From Actinomycetes bacterium (GTDB lineage: Bacteria; Actinomycetota; Coriobacteriia; Coriobacteriales; Eggerthellaceae), in contig JAEZDJ010000044.1 of the NCBI GenBank assembly GCA_023429565.1, forward strand, positions 17,295 through 81,294: 64,000 nt of DNA, in the 5' to 3' direction. Positions 27,359-36,748 of this stretch are shown here, in pieces. The notes beneath the pieces were generated by a model, which worked only from the letters and a program-made list of their open reading frames with translations, made no database searches and was not told the origin of the DNA. Both the position numbers and the translations under genes were made by a program. The stretch's first letter is position 1, and the number at the start of each line of letters is the position of its first letter.

Positions 27359-27435
27359 CCTCGCGCGTTCGCCCGCATTGCTTACTCGGGCCCGCTATAC
27401 TATTTGCACGACAATGACATTGAATTGGTGGGACC

Positions 27436-27750
27436 ATGACAACAAGCAAAGACTATCTAACCTATGTGCTGGATCTGCTGTCGGAAGCTGACGGCATAAC
27501 GTACCGGGCAATGATGGGGGAGTATGTTCTGTACTGCCACGGCAAGGTGTTCGGGGGCATCTACGACGATCGGCTGCTGGTCAAGCCCACGGCATCCGCC
27601 AAGGCTCTGTTGGCCGATGCTGAGTATCAGGTTCCCTATGAGGGTGCAAAACCTATGCTCGCAATTGATTTTGAGGACAAGTTCCGCTTGGCGGAGGTTG
27701 TTGAGTCCATGGTCCAAGAATTGCCGGAGCAGAAAAAGAGAAAGAACTAG
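27436..27750 (+). CDS. TfoX N-terminal-domain protein
   Basis: 104 residues matching the TfoX/Sxy N-terminal domain: ITYRAMMGEYVLYCHGKVFGG, DDRLLVKPT, and the PYEGAKPML segment. In Proteobacteria the full-length TfoX activates competence genes. Here only the N-terminal domain is present, as is usual in Firmicutes and Actinobacteria, and its role is unknown. It is monocistronic; the start codon is the ATG at 27436. Confidence 0.85.
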   Translation: MTTSKDYLTYVLDLLSEADGITYRAMMGEYVLYCHGKVFGGIYDDRLLVKPTASAKALLADAEYQVPYEGAKPMLAIDFEDKFRLAEVVESMVQELPEQKKRKN

Positions 27751-28115
27751 CTTAAGCCGTCTCGCCTTCGCGAAGAGGTGTGTGGTCTTTTTCTTGTGCC
27801 ACGGGGTATGCGCCATCGTGCCGCTCATCCGTCATTTTTGCAAAGTTGGTCGGCCGAGATGCGGCCCGACAGCATGCTGCAATTAATCAGAGCGATTGCT
27901 CCGTAAAGGCTACTGCCAAGCAGGGATGAGCGACATCGTCGGAGGGAGAGCTTGAGGTTTCTCCCTCCGACGATCTGCGAGTCTTGGCATTCGGCAGCTT
28001 GCTGGGACACCGTACGATGCCTGCGCGAATCGCTTAAGCAGGCAGTGCGTCACGTGATTCTGACGTGTGAAAGGATTTCACGACATGCCAGGGGCGGCTG
28101 AGGCAATCCCTGCCT
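27751..28115. other. Intergenic region with a strong hairpin
   Basis: About 365 bp between the TfoX-like gene and the first flavoprotein gene, which converge here. A perfect 14-bp stem lies at 27936-27949 and 27960-27973 (TCGTCGGAGGGAGA and its complement, 10-nt loop). There is no T-run after it on the plus strand. It probably ends one or both transcripts. No gene is supported. Confidence 0.5.
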
Positions 28116-29771
28116 CTATTTGCCGACATATTCCGCAGCGACGTCTGCGGCATGAAAGCCCGTGAAAAAGGAATATGAACTGCAGGATCCGGAGAACGCA
28201 TGGTTGTAGTCCGCCATGAAGAAGCCCGCACTATCCAATCCGCCGGCAAACAGGCCTTCTATCCATTCTCCATCCTTGTTGAGAACCTTGCAATCGGCAT
28301 CCACCATCACGCCGCACAGCGTGGAGAGCCTGTTGCATTCGAGCTTTAGGGCGTAGTAAGGCGGTTCGGAAAGGGGGAGAAGCATGGAGACGTCTTTGTG
28401 GAACTCATCGTCGTTTCCTGCGGTACAGGCCGCATTGTACTTCTCGATTGTCATCTTGAGTGCATCGAGGGGGATCGATGCCTGTTCGGCGAGATTTTCA
28501 AGCGTTTCTGCCTTGATGCAGGCATCCACCTCCACCGCCTTGTCGAGCTGTTCTCCCATGGCGGGAACGGGCGCGTAGGTGTAGGGAAGGTACTTGGACT
28601 GACAGAAGAAGTCTTCAGTTTCCATGCGTTTTACCAGCTTGGAATCAAAAAGCGTGTAGAAGCTGTAGTCGGGTGACCATGCCGCCAGCGCGTAGCCGTA
28701 GGTGGGATTGGTCCAGTACTCGCACCCGACGCGCTGCCCGAACTTGTTCACCCACAGGAACGGCTCGCCTCCTGCGCGCGTGACGTCGCCTTCGTAGGTG
28801 GTGTTCGCAACCTGAATGCCTCCGGGTTGGACGCTGTCCAGCACTCCGGTGATGGCGCCGGCTCCCAGCATCATGTTCAGGCCGTCGCCGTTATGGTAGA
28901 GAATCGAGTCGCCCACCAAGGCCGCGTCGCCTCGTGCTCCCAGATAGGCGCTGACCATGCTTGGGTTCGTTCCGAATCCTCCGGTTCCCACAAAGGTTGC
29001 GGTCGCATTCACCAGGACGGTCTTGCCGTCCTCGCCTTCTGCCAAGGCGCCGACAACGGCACCCGCATCGTCCACGACAAGATTGGTCGCACGCGTCCTG
29101 GTGAGCACGGTGACGCCGTTCTGCTCGATGACGTGGCGGTCGATGTCTGCCAAAGCCGCTGCTTTTCCTTCGAAGAACATGCCGGCTCCAGTGTTGGGCC
29201 CGGCTAAAGACGTGAGCAGCTGGCTCACTTTCGCGCCCTTGCCTATCCACCAGTCGAAGGGCTCGTTGCAGTGGTTCAGGAAAGACATGACCAGGGTTTG
29301 GGATGAGTGGAACTGGTTGTAGAGATTGAAGTAGTCGGCTGCTTCGACCGTGGTCCATGTCCTCATGCCCTGCTCTTTTACGTATTCGCAGGTGTCGAGC
29401 GCGAAATGCGCTTCCGTTCCGAAGGACGAACCGCCGGTTTCTTCAGCCTTTTCCAAGATAACGACTTTGAGTCCTTGTTCCGCGGCACGGGCTGCGCTCA
29501 GCAAGCCACAATTTCCCGAACCGATGACCAGATAATCGGCATCGTGCACCTGGTCGGCCTTCGCTTCAGCGCTCGTCACCGCCGGAATCACAAACGATTC
29601 ATCGACGGGGGTTATATGCCCCGCCTGCTGTGTGTTTTCATGAGGCGCGGCGGCATCGGGCTTTGCCGAAGATGCTGCCGGTGCGCATCCTGCCAGTCCA
29701 GTCGTGAGGGCGATTGCTCCCGTCGCGGCGGCTCCTTTCAGAAAGGTGCGCCTATTCATGTCTTGCTGCAT
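28116..29771 (-). CDS. Tat-exported FAD-dependent reductase, fumarate/urocanate reductase type (lipoprotein)
   Basis: 551 residues. The signal is both Tat (NRRTFLKG) and lipoprotein (lipobox LAGC), so the enzyme should sit outside the membrane. The FAD-binding strand is DYLVIGSGNCGLLSAARAAE, followed by the ExxxxGGSS segment. The C-terminal FAD loop is GLFAGGLDSAGFF. The place of the fumarate reductase HxxTxGG motif reads RLSTLCGV, so the substrate is unlikely to be fumarate. There is no heme CxxCH or FMN-binding domain, so a separate electron donor is needed. The start is supported by AAGGGGA. The LysR gene at 30377 may regulate it. Confidence 0.88.
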   Translation of the reverse strand: MQQDMNRRTFLKGAAATGAIALTTGLAGCAPAASSAKPDAAAPHENTQQAGHITPVDESFVIPAVTSAEAKADQVHDADYLVIGSGNCGLLSAARAAEQGLKVVILEKAEETGGSSFGTEAHFALDTCEYVKEQGMRTWTTVEAADYFNLYNQFHSSQTLVMSFLNHCNEPFDWWIGKGAKVSQLLTSLAGPNTGAGMFFEGKAAALADIDRHVIEQNGVTVLTRTRATNLVVDDAGAVVGALAEGEDGKTVLVNATATFVGTGGFGTNPSMVSAYLGARGDAALVGDSILYHNGDGLNMMLGAGAITGVLDSVQPGGIQVANTTYEGDVTRAGGEPFLWVNKFGQRVGCEYWTNPTYGYALAAWSPDYSFYTLFDSKLVKRMETEDFFCQSKYLPYTYAPVPAMGEQLDKAVEVDACIKAETLENLAEQASIPLDALKMTIEKYNAACTAGNDDEFHKDVSMLLPLSEPPYYALKLECNRLSTLCGVMVDADCKVLNKDGEWIEGLFAGGLDSAGFFMADYNHAFSGSCSSYSFFTGFHAADVAAEYVGK

Positions 29772-29834
29772 GTCTGTCCCCTTTTCTCATCCCCATACGA
29801 CATCAGCCTGCTGCGAATTGGCTGACAATATGAT

Positions 29835-29884
29835 GACTATAAGTCACGTTTGTGGACATGTCAACGAAAATGTGACGTATAGTC
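29835..29884. promoter_or_regulatory. Pair of C-boxes upstream of the controller gene
   Basis: Two copies of the restriction-controller operator pattern GACT-N3-AGTC are present. GACTATAAGTC at 29835-29845 is exact, and GACGTATAGTC at 29874-29884 differs in one half-site base. Read outward they form an inverted repeat (GACTATAAGTCAC and GTGACGTATAGTC, 12 of 13 paired). They sit just upstream of the HTH gene, the standard arrangement for an autoregulating C protein. Confidence 0.6.
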
Positions 29885-29921
29885 CGTAGACCCAAAGTCT
29901 TCAATATTGTCTACTTCACCT

Positions 29922-30161
29922 ATGAAACCAAAAAGAAGCCTGCCCATAGAGTTCGGAAAGCGCCTGAGGACATTGAGGCGTGAACGCAATCTGTCACAAG
30001 AACAGTTGGGGGAGTTGTCGGGTCTTGATCGGACCTATATCAGCAGCGCCGAAATCGGCAAACGGAATGTGACGCTGCAGACCATCAACACCTTGGCTGA
30101 GGCGCTTGAGGTTGACCCAAGTGTGCTTGTTTCCGAAGCCGCCTTTCAAGAACGGGCTTGA
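29922..30161 (+). CDS. XRE-type controller protein of a restriction-modification system
   Basis: 79 residues. One helix-turn-helix covers nearly the whole protein: FGKRLRTLRRERNLSQEQLG, DRTYISSAEIGKRNVTLQTI, then NTLAEALEVDPSVLV. Size and sequence match controller (C) proteins that set timing of restriction genes. The C-boxes upstream support that reading. However, no methyltransferase or endonuclease follows, only a truncated vsr copy, so this looks like the relic of a lost system. The ATG at 29922 is preferred over TTG 29907. Confidence 0.8.
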   Translation: MKPKRSLPIEFGKRLRTLRRERNLSQEQLGELSGLDRTYISSAEIGKRNVTLQTINTLAEALEVDPSVLVSEAAFQERA

Positions 30162-30210
30162 GGCTGGTAAAATGGCGCACTCTTTTCATCTGTAGGTCTA
30201 TCGTATTCCC

Positions 30211-30273
30211 ATGACCACCGAAGCCATCAGACATTCCATGCAGGGCAACAAGAGCAGGACTACCGCTTTTTGA
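30211..30273 (+). pseudogene. Truncated vsr (5' fragment)
   Basis: The first 46 bp match the start of the intact vsr gene at 36749 with a single difference, giving MTTEAIRHSMQGNKS. The sequence then diverges and stops (TGA at 30271). The GGTCTATC just upstream is also shared with the intact copy. It directly follows the controller gene, the usual place for a restriction-system vsr. Confidence 0.75.
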
Positions 30274-30376
30274 TGAATGGCCGCCAGGGAGGCACTACCG
30301 CATCTGTCGCTGTAGAACCTGAACGGGACTTTACCAAAGATGACATTGCGGTTCGGAGAGCAAAGAGGCAATCGAT

Positions 30377-31294
30377 TCAGAGTGCATCGGCTCTTTTTCG
30401 TAGCGCTGTACGGTTTTTCAAGAACTCGATGACAGCGTATTCCTCGTTCGTCGGCACATAGTTCTTCCGCGTTGATATGCCGAAGTTCCATTGGAGCCCT
30501 TCGACCGGCAGGCACACGACGCTTTCGGATGGAGCGAAGACGTCTTTCAGATGTCGAACCGAAATGCCAATGCCTTTTCCTGAGCATGCATAGGAGTACA
30601 GCCAGAATATCTCAGCAGTGGTTGCTATGCTTTTCGGAGAAATGTTCTTTTCGCTGCAGGCACTTTCGAATTGGTCATATACTTTGAAAGAGGAATCAAC
30701 GATTCCCAGCCGTTCTCCATGGAAGTCTTCGACGCGCAAGCAGGGTTTCCCGCTAAGCGTGTTTCCTCTAGGAACCCAGGCGTAGACGTCGGATTGCCAA
30801 AGCTCGACTGTGTCGAACTTTTGATTGTAGGGACAGATGGTAAAGGCCACATTGTATTCGCCGTTCTCGAGATAATCTTCGACCAGCAAATCGGGGGACT
30901 CAATGCATTTCATTTGTATGCCGTGATGCCTTTGCTGAAAATCGACCGCCATGTCTATGCCGAGGAATCCCAAAGTTCCGATGGCTGCCCCCAGAAGAAC
31001 GGTGACGCTTGTGTCGGATTTGATCTGTCTGAATATATTTAAAAGCTCTTTTTCGTCGGCTGACCAACGTTCTGCCAGTTTATAGAGTCGATCTGCATAT
31101 TGGGTGGGGTGAAGTGCGGCACCGCCGTTGGATTCAAAAAGAGTGGCCCCCAAGTTTCGTTCAAGGGCGTGGATTGCCTTGGATAACCCTTGTGCGGACA
31201 TGGGAATCGCTCGCGAGGCGGCCGCAAATCCTCCCTTCTCATAGGTCAAGACGAAGTAGCACAGCTGGGTCGATAAGATGGAATTCTCGCGCAT
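30377..31294 (-). CDS. LysR-family transcriptional regulator
   Basis: 305 residues. The N-terminal winged helix (LCYFVLTYEKGGFAAASRAI, LSKAIHALERNLGATLFES) is followed by a periplasmic-binding-protein-like effector domain (VTVLLGAAIGTLGFLGIDMA onward). The length is typical of LysR. It is divergent from the flavoprotein gene at 31537 and upstream, on the same strand, of the one at 28116. It is therefore a candidate regulator of either reductase, with a small-molecule inducer. Confidence 0.9.
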   Translation of the reverse strand: MRENSILSTQLCYFVLTYEKGGFAAASRAIPMSAQGLSKAIHALERNLGATLFESNGGAALHPTQYADRLYKLAERWSADEKELLNIFRQIKSDTSVTVLLGAAIGTLGFLGIDMAVDFQQRHHGIQMKCIESPDLLVEDYLENGEYNVAFTICPYNQKFDTVELWQSDVYAWVPRGNTLSGKPCLRVEDFHGERLGIVDSSFKVYDQFESACSEKNISPKSIATTAEIFWLYSYACSGKGIGISVRHLKDVFAPSESVVCLPVEGLQWNFGISTRKNYVPTNEEYAVIEFLKNRTALRKRADAL

Positions 31295-31536
31295 GCCATT
31301 CTCCCCTCTTGTCGGCTGCGTAGCATGGGAAAACGTGATCCAAGCACAAGCGCCGACATACTCCCATTTCTATGATACCTCCAAAGCACCTTGAGAAACG
31401 GGATACGAAAAGAAGCGATGCCCAACTTTTCTGGGTGCAACTCTTCTCTAAGTACTTTCTTCCTCGCGAGTAGACTTGCAGCTGATGACATGAGGGAAAT
31501 CGGCCAGCATGTACTCACAAGGAGAGAGGGACGGCT

Positions 31537-33183
31537 ATGGATTTATCCAAGGATCTGACAAGGCGATCATTTTTACAGGGCGCTTCCGTTGCGACTTTGG
31601 CAGCAGCTGGTTTGGGGGTTGTCGGGTGTGCGCCTGCGACGGGCGGTTCAGGTGAAACGGCTTCTGCCAAGGAAGGTGGTAAGGCTGTATCAGGTTCAGC
31701 GGACGCCGTATGGAATATTGAGGAGATAGGAGAACCAAGCGAAACCATAACCGCTCAGGTCTGCGTTGTCGGGGGAGGCGGCACTGGTCTTGCGGCGGGA
31801 GTGCAGGCCCGACAGCTTGGTCTTGAAACGGTTCTCTTGGAAAAGCATGCATCCACGGGGGGATCGTTCATTGGAACCGAAGGCCTTTTCGGCGTCGGGT
31901 CGCACTGGCAGAAGGAAGCTGGCGAGACGGTGACGGCATCAGACGTTATCGAAGAGTGTATGGATTACCATCATTGGATTCCCGACTATGAAATGTACAA
32001 GAAGTTCTTCAATAAAACAGCCGAAACCATCGACTGGCTCGAAGGTATTGGGGTTGAATTCGACCATGTGCAAGCATTGGGAGACTCTCATGTGTGTTGG
32101 CATATTTACAAGGGCTCCATCCATCCTGGCGTGGAATTTATGGAAAGCATGCTCACTGCTGCCAAAAACGTCGATCTTGATATCCAGACCAATTGTGCGG
32201 GAAAGCGTTTGCTGTTGGACGAAGAGGGAAATGTCTCGGGCGTGTTGGCGCTGAGAGGCGATGATACCGTTGTGAAAGTTGAGGCTCCCGTGGTCATTTT
32301 GGCAACGGGAGGGTACTCGAACAACACAGATCTGGTGGCGCATTTGACGGGGCTCAATCCCGATTTTCTCATGCCTTCCGGTGTGGATGGCCGCGATGCC
32401 GATGGCATCAAGATGGCCAAGGAGATAGGGGCTGATCTTGCGACCGATCCCGGGACTATGATGTTTTATGGCCCGGTGTGCCGCGGTGCAAGTTGGGGCG
32501 GGGCGGTATGTGCTTGCACTCTGCAGCCCATCCTGTGGGTCAACCAAGACGCCAAACGTTTTGTCCGCGAAGACATGTTCTTGAAGAACTTTGCTTTCGC
32601 TGGCCTTGCGGTCAAAAAGCAACGGAAGGTATGGACTCTCTGCACCCAAGCCCTTATTGATCGCTTTGCCGCGGGAGAGGGGGCGCTCGCTGGAGTCGGT
32701 GTATATGTGCAGGAGGGATCTCCCATCGAAGGATTATCCGACGAGCTTGCCCGCCTTATGAAGACTGGCGACGTCTACACCGCCGATACCATTGAAGATC
32801 TAGCGAAAAAGATTGAGCTTGATGCATCGGCCCTCGAAGAAACGATTGCCACGTATAACGAATTTTGTTCGGCGGGCCTGGACGGCGATTTTCACAAGCC
32901 TGCGAAGGACTTGGTCGCTCTTGTTGACGGAGACGGCCCCTATTATGCCTTCGATTGCCAAGACGCCTATTTCACGACATGCGGCGGGCTGAAGGTCACG
33001 CCGGACACGCACGTTCTGGATACGGAAGGAGCGGAAATTTCTGGATTGTATGCGGGAGGTTGCGACACGGGGGGCTTTTTTGGAGATGCCTATGATGTTG
33101 GAATAGCTGCCGGATCCGGCGCTTCCTGGGCAATCAATTCTGGACGAATTGCCGCAGAGCAGGCTGCGAAATATCTTTCCTAG
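31537..33183 (+). CDS. Tat-exported FAD-dependent reductase (lipoprotein), second copy
   Basis: 548 residues with Tat motif TRRSFLQG and lipobox VVGC. The FAD-binding fold is QVCVVGGGGTGLAAGVQARQ, then STGGSFIGTEGLFG, and C-terminal GLYAGGCDTGGFFGDAYDVG. The active-site segment that in fumarate reductase is HxxTxGG reads FTTCGGL, keeping Gly-Gly but not His. There is no heme or FMN domain. AAGGAGAG lies about 13 nt before the ATG. It faces the LuxR regulator at 33296, with a hairpin between them, and diverges from the LysR gene. Confidence 0.88.
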   Translation: MDLSKDLTRRSFLQGASVATLAAAGLGVVGCAPATGGSGETASAKEGGKAVSGSADAVWNIEEIGEPSETITAQVCVVGGGGTGLAAGVQARQLGLETVLLEKHASTGGSFIGTEGLFGVGSHWQKEAGETVTASDVIEECMDYHHWIPDYEMYKKFFNKTAETIDWLEGIGVEFDHVQALGDSHVCWHIYKGSIHPGVEFMESMLTAAKNVDLDIQTNCAGKRLLLDEEGNVSGVLALRGDDTVVKVEAPVVILATGGYSNNTDLVAHLTGLNPDFLMPSGVDGRDADGIKMAKEIGADLATDPGTMMFYGPVCRGASWGGAVCACTLQPILWVNQDAKRFVREDMFLKNFAFAGLAVKKQRKVWTLCTQALIDRFAAGEGALAGVGVYVQEGSPIEGLSDELARLMKTGDVYTADTIEDLAKKIELDASALEETIATYNEFCSAGLDGDFHKPAKDLVALVDGDGPYYAFDCQDAYFTTCGGLKVTPDTHVLDTEGAEISGLYAGGCDTGGFFGDAYDVGIAAGSGASWAINSGRIAAEQAAKYLS

Positions 33184-33192
33184 GCCCTCCTT

Positions 33193-33220
33193 GCTCCGGT
33201 CGCTATTTTTCGGCCGGAGC
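33193..33220. terminator. Bidirectional terminator between reductase and LuxR genes
   Basis: GCTCCGG (33193-33199) pairs with CCGGAGC (33214-33220) around a T-rich loop, followed by TTCCTTT. It lies between two convergent genes and probably serves both. Confidence 0.5.
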
Positions 33221-33295
33221 TTCCTTTGGGATGTCATGCTGCATCTGCAGCACTCGTAACAAATCCAATCAGGAGCATCTCACCTTCCCTGTCGG

Positions 33296-34822
33296 TTATT
33301 GCTGCGATAGCTCGGCGTGGGAGAACCTGTCGTAGACGTCGATGAGCTCATCGCGGGTATGCACGTTTGCCTTGCGATAGATATGACTGACGTGAGTTTT
33401 CACGGTGTTGTACGAAAGAAACATTTCGGTCGCAATCGAGCGCAGGCTCCTGCCTTTCAAGAGATAGCTCATGACTTCTCCTTCTCGCTCTGACAAAGCC
33501 AAATGCTGAGACATCAATTCGCATCTACGTTCTACGTCTGTTTCGATAAAACCCAATCTTTCGGCATCGTCCGAAAGCGTATCTTCGGTGAATGAATAAA
33601 GAGCAGCGAGCGTCTCTTTGTCTCGCCTACGGTTTTTCACATCCTCAAGCACTTTGGGAAAGATCAGAATCCCAATGAGCAAGAGAAGATATACCGCTAC
33701 GGAGATTGCTCCCAGCGACCATTCATCCGGCAATCTTGATAGCAAGCCATGAAAAACATAGCCAACGATGAGTCCTATGTCTATCGCGCACGTCCCGAAA
33801 GCGAAGACATAGAGCGGATCAACGTTCATGTCTGAAGAAAGAATGCCATATTCTGTATAGATATAAACAAGGAACAGATGGTACCCCGTGAGCATGAAAA
33901 CACCTGCCCAGATATCAGTCTGCTTTGTGAACACGGCAAACATGATAAGACCGCCTGCAATGAGGGGTGCCACCAACCGCGAGAACACATTGGTGCCACG
34001 GCGTGTCATAAAGAGGTAATCAACTATGCCCGCTATGCCCATGAGAAGGCAAACGCAAGAATATACGGAGCTCCAGGTAACTATCTCTGTCCCTTGTGTT
34101 GTTTGGGAAGAATTGTTTTGATAGAAGCCTGCCGGCAGTGCCAAGACGACGCAGCAAAGGATGATTTGGGCAACGATTCTTTTCAATCTGTTGTCGGAAT
34201 GGTCTTCCAACGAAGAGAGAGGTTCTTCCTCGTCGACAGTGACGAAGCGATCCTCTGAAAAATCTGTTATTTCCGGATTTGCTTTGCTGGTTTTTCCGGC
34301 TCGGACAATACAGAATGTCATTGCTAAAGGCAGGCATAGGCAAAAAAGGGTTGATACTATGTCGGGCAGGCAGACGATAAGGAGAATGATGAGGAGCCCG
34401 ACCACGATCGAGCCGTACAAAACCAATCTCATTCGATCGTCATTTCTAATAGAGGCGAGAGCATCGCCCCACATGAGCAATATCAAGGACGTGCCGCAGG
34501 CTGATATGACAGATCCTGCATAAGGAAGAACGCTTGCGGTGGTCTGTGCATAACCTATCAAAAGCATGCATGTTCCGATAACGGTGAGGACGGCTGCAGT
34601 CCAGGGGATAATCCGTCCATCAAACGAAGCGCGCATGTGTGGCGTCGCGATGCCGCACATTGCGAGAACAACGCAATGTGCGCTTACATTGGTGAGCCAG
34701 ATTGATTGGGTGTATGTCGCTCCTGCATTTGGCCAAAGTGCTGCTGCAACCAGGAGAGCACCCGACCATGCCCAGTACGCTCCTATTCCGAAAAGATAAT
34801 AGACCAGCAGATCGAGTCGCAT
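33296..34822 (-). CDS. LuxR-type regulator with multi-spanning membrane domain, second copy
   Basis: 508 residues: about 12 hydrophobic helices over residues 1-400, then the LuxR helix-turn-helix (LALSEREGEVMSYLLKGRSL, NTVKTHVSHIYRKANVHT). It has the same architecture as the regulator at 4973. It is divergent from the flavoprotein at 35037 and convergent with the one at 31537, so it probably controls one or both in response to a substrate sensed in or at the membrane. Confidence 0.9.
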   Translation of the reverse strand: MRLDLLVYYLFGIGAYWAWSGALLVAAALWPNAGATYTQSIWLTNVSAHCVVLAMCGIATPHMRASFDGRIIPWTAAVLTVIGTCMLLIGYAQTTASVLPYAGSVISACGTSLILLMWGDALASIRNDDRMRLVLYGSIVVGLLIILLIVCLPDIVSTLFCLCLPLAMTFCIVRAGKTSKANPEITDFSEDRFVTVDEEEPLSSLEDHSDNRLKRIVAQIILCCVVLALPAGFYQNNSSQTTQGTEIVTWSSVYSCVCLLMGIAGIVDYLFMTRRGTNVFSRLVAPLIAGGLIMFAVFTKQTDIWAGVFMLTGYHLFLVYIYTEYGILSSDMNVDPLYVFAFGTCAIDIGLIVGYVFHGLLSRLPDEWSLGAISVAVYLLLLIGILIFPKVLEDVKNRRRDKETLAALYSFTEDTLSDDAERLGFIETDVERRCELMSQHLALSEREGEVMSYLLKGRSLRSIATEMFLSYNTVKTHVSHIYRKANVHTRDELIDVYDRFSHAELSQQ

Positions 34823-35036
34823 GAGATCCCCTTCCCTCTGTCCGCTCCCATCATTTTACTTGCAACGGAACCGCTCTTGCTGCTGGGGGTTGCTTCGACC
34901 CTCATACGTATCGGGTGAATCATGCAAACACCCGATTCTCCCGATGACTTTGAATAGTGTGATTCCTATTGTTTTGAAAAAGGGCCTTCAGACATTTTGG
35001 AGAGTTCTTTTTCTATCCAGAGAGGAATGGGGAATC

Positions 35037-36623
35037 ATGAATGAACAAAGCGCATCGTTGTCTCGTAGGAGTTTTCTTGGGTTCGCTGCAGTTGGAGCAG
35101 CGGCTGCGGGCATGACTTTGCAGGGATGCAGCCCTGCAAAGTCATCAACGGAGACAGCGCAAGAAACGGGCTTGCCTAGCGTCCCAAGCAACGTCACCGA
35201 AACCATCGACGCTGATGTCGTGGTAATAGGGATGGGCATGTCTGGGCTTGCTGCAGTCGTGCAAGCCGCGCTCAACGGTGACAAGGTTGTTGGCGTGGAA
35301 GCGACATCCGTTACCGGTGGCAACGGCATTGGCGTTGAGGGTATCTTTGCCGTTGGCACTGACATGCAAAAAGCAGCTGGCATCGAAGTGACTCCCGTAG
35401 AGATAATTCGAAGTGAGTTAAGTTCTTCCCAGATGCTGTCTGACGGCACGCTTTGGAAAAACTTGATCAGTGCATCTGCGGGCAATGTCTCTTGGCTTAT
35501 GGAGCAAGGAGTTGAGTTCTCCGGCACGGTGGACGACTATTTGGGATCCGGCATTGTGTCTTGCTTTCATTGGTTCAAGGGAAATGTTGCGAGTACGGGG
35601 TATATTCCGCAAATGACTGCTCGAGCACAGCAATTGGGCGTCGATATGCGAATGAGCACGCGCGCTCATAGTCTGATTGTGGAACAGGGGAGAATCGCCG
35701 GAGTATATGTGCAAGACGAAAGCGACAACGATATTCAGATCAATGCCAAAGCGGTTATCCTGGCTACTGGCGGCTATGCCCAAAACCAGCAATATATGGA
35801 AGAACGGGGTTGGAATTGGGACAATATTGTTTACGGAGGCACGCCTAATCACAATGGCGAAGGCCTGAAGATGGCTTTTGAGGCAGGAGCTCGCAGCTTT
35901 ATCCGAAATTCCACGTTCAACTGTACAAACATTTGTGGAACAGGTAGCACTTTTGCGTGGAAAGCAGACAATTTCACTAGTTTGTTCTGTGGGGCAGGAA
36001 TGTTTGGAATGGGCGGAAATCAGCTTTGGGTCAATCAGGATGCCGAACGATTTGTCCCAGAAAACTTCGCTGCTACAAATTTCGAGATGCAAAGCGTGCC
36101 AGCCATGACGCAGCGAGCCATGTACAGCGTGTTTGACCGCGCTATCCTGGAGTCTACTTTGGCGGCGGCTTCCGACACTGAGACGTTATCGAAAATCGAC
36201 GCAGCAAATGAGGCTGATTTGGCTGTTGCCGACACTCTGGCTGATGCTGCAGAGAAAATCGGTCTCAATGCCGATGTCTTGGCGCAATCGGTAAAACGGT
36301 ACAACGATCTCTGCGCTGGAGGCCGCGACGAAGATTTTGGCAAACCTGCTAACCTGATGACTCCCATCGAAAAAGGTCCCTTCTACATTGCAAAGCTCAA
36401 CCAGTACTTTCTTATGTCGGTCGGTGGCATAGAATGCACTCTCAACGCTCAAGCCGTTGATGCAACAAAGAATCCTATCGAAGGCCTCTATGCCGTGGGT
36501 ACCGATGGCTGCATGCTCTACCGCAACATCTATACCATCGATGTAGGGGGAACGTGCAATGCAAACAACGTGAACTCTGGTCGCACTGCTGCAAACCATG
36601 CGCACGCGGCGATCGCTGGCTAG
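35037..36623 (+). CDS. Tat-exported FAD-dependent reductase (lipoprotein), third copy
   Basis: 528 residues with Tat motif SRRSFLGF and lipobox LQGC. The FAD-binding strand is DVVVIGMGMSGLAAVVQAAL, then TGGNGIGVEGIF. The C-terminal loop is GLYAVGTDGCMLYRNIYTID. The fumarate-reductase His motif position reads FLMSVGGI. No heme or FMN domain is present. The ATG at 35037 follows GGGGAATC; the open frame reaches back to 34821, where it would overlap the divergent LuxR gene. The about 210-bp gap to that regulator is the likely operator region. Confidence 0.88.
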   Translation: MNEQSASLSRRSFLGFAAVGAAAAGMTLQGCSPAKSSTETAQETGLPSVPSNVTETIDADVVVIGMGMSGLAAVVQAALNGDKVVGVEATSVTGGNGIGVEGIFAVGTDMQKAAGIEVTPVEIIRSELSSSQMLSDGTLWKNLISASAGNVSWLMEQGVEFSGTVDDYLGSGIVSCFHWFKGNVASTGYIPQMTARAQQLGVDMRMSTRAHSLIVEQGRIAGVYVQDESDNDIQINAKAVILATGGYAQNQQYMEERGWNWDNIVYGGTPNHNGEGLKMAFEAGARSFIRNSTFNCTNICGTGSTFAWKADNFTSLFCGAGMFGMGGNQLWVNQDAERFVPENFAATNFEMQSVPAMTQRAMYSVFDRAILESTLAAASDTETLSKIDAANEADLAVADTLADAAEKIGLNADVLAQSVKRYNDLCAGGRDEDFGKPANLMTPIEKGPFYIAKLNQYFLMSVGGIECTLNAQAVDATKNPIEGLYAVGTDGCMLYRNIYTIDVGGTCNANNVNSGRTAANHAHAAIAG

Positions 36624-36748
36624 CTTCTCAGGTTGACGGTGTTCTTCTTCATGTGATCTGAAAGGCAGGTGGAGAGGTGACTCTGCCTGCCTTCTGCTCC
36701 GGGGAAACAAAGCTGGGAGGTTCGCCTGCCATGGTCTATCATGGCTTT

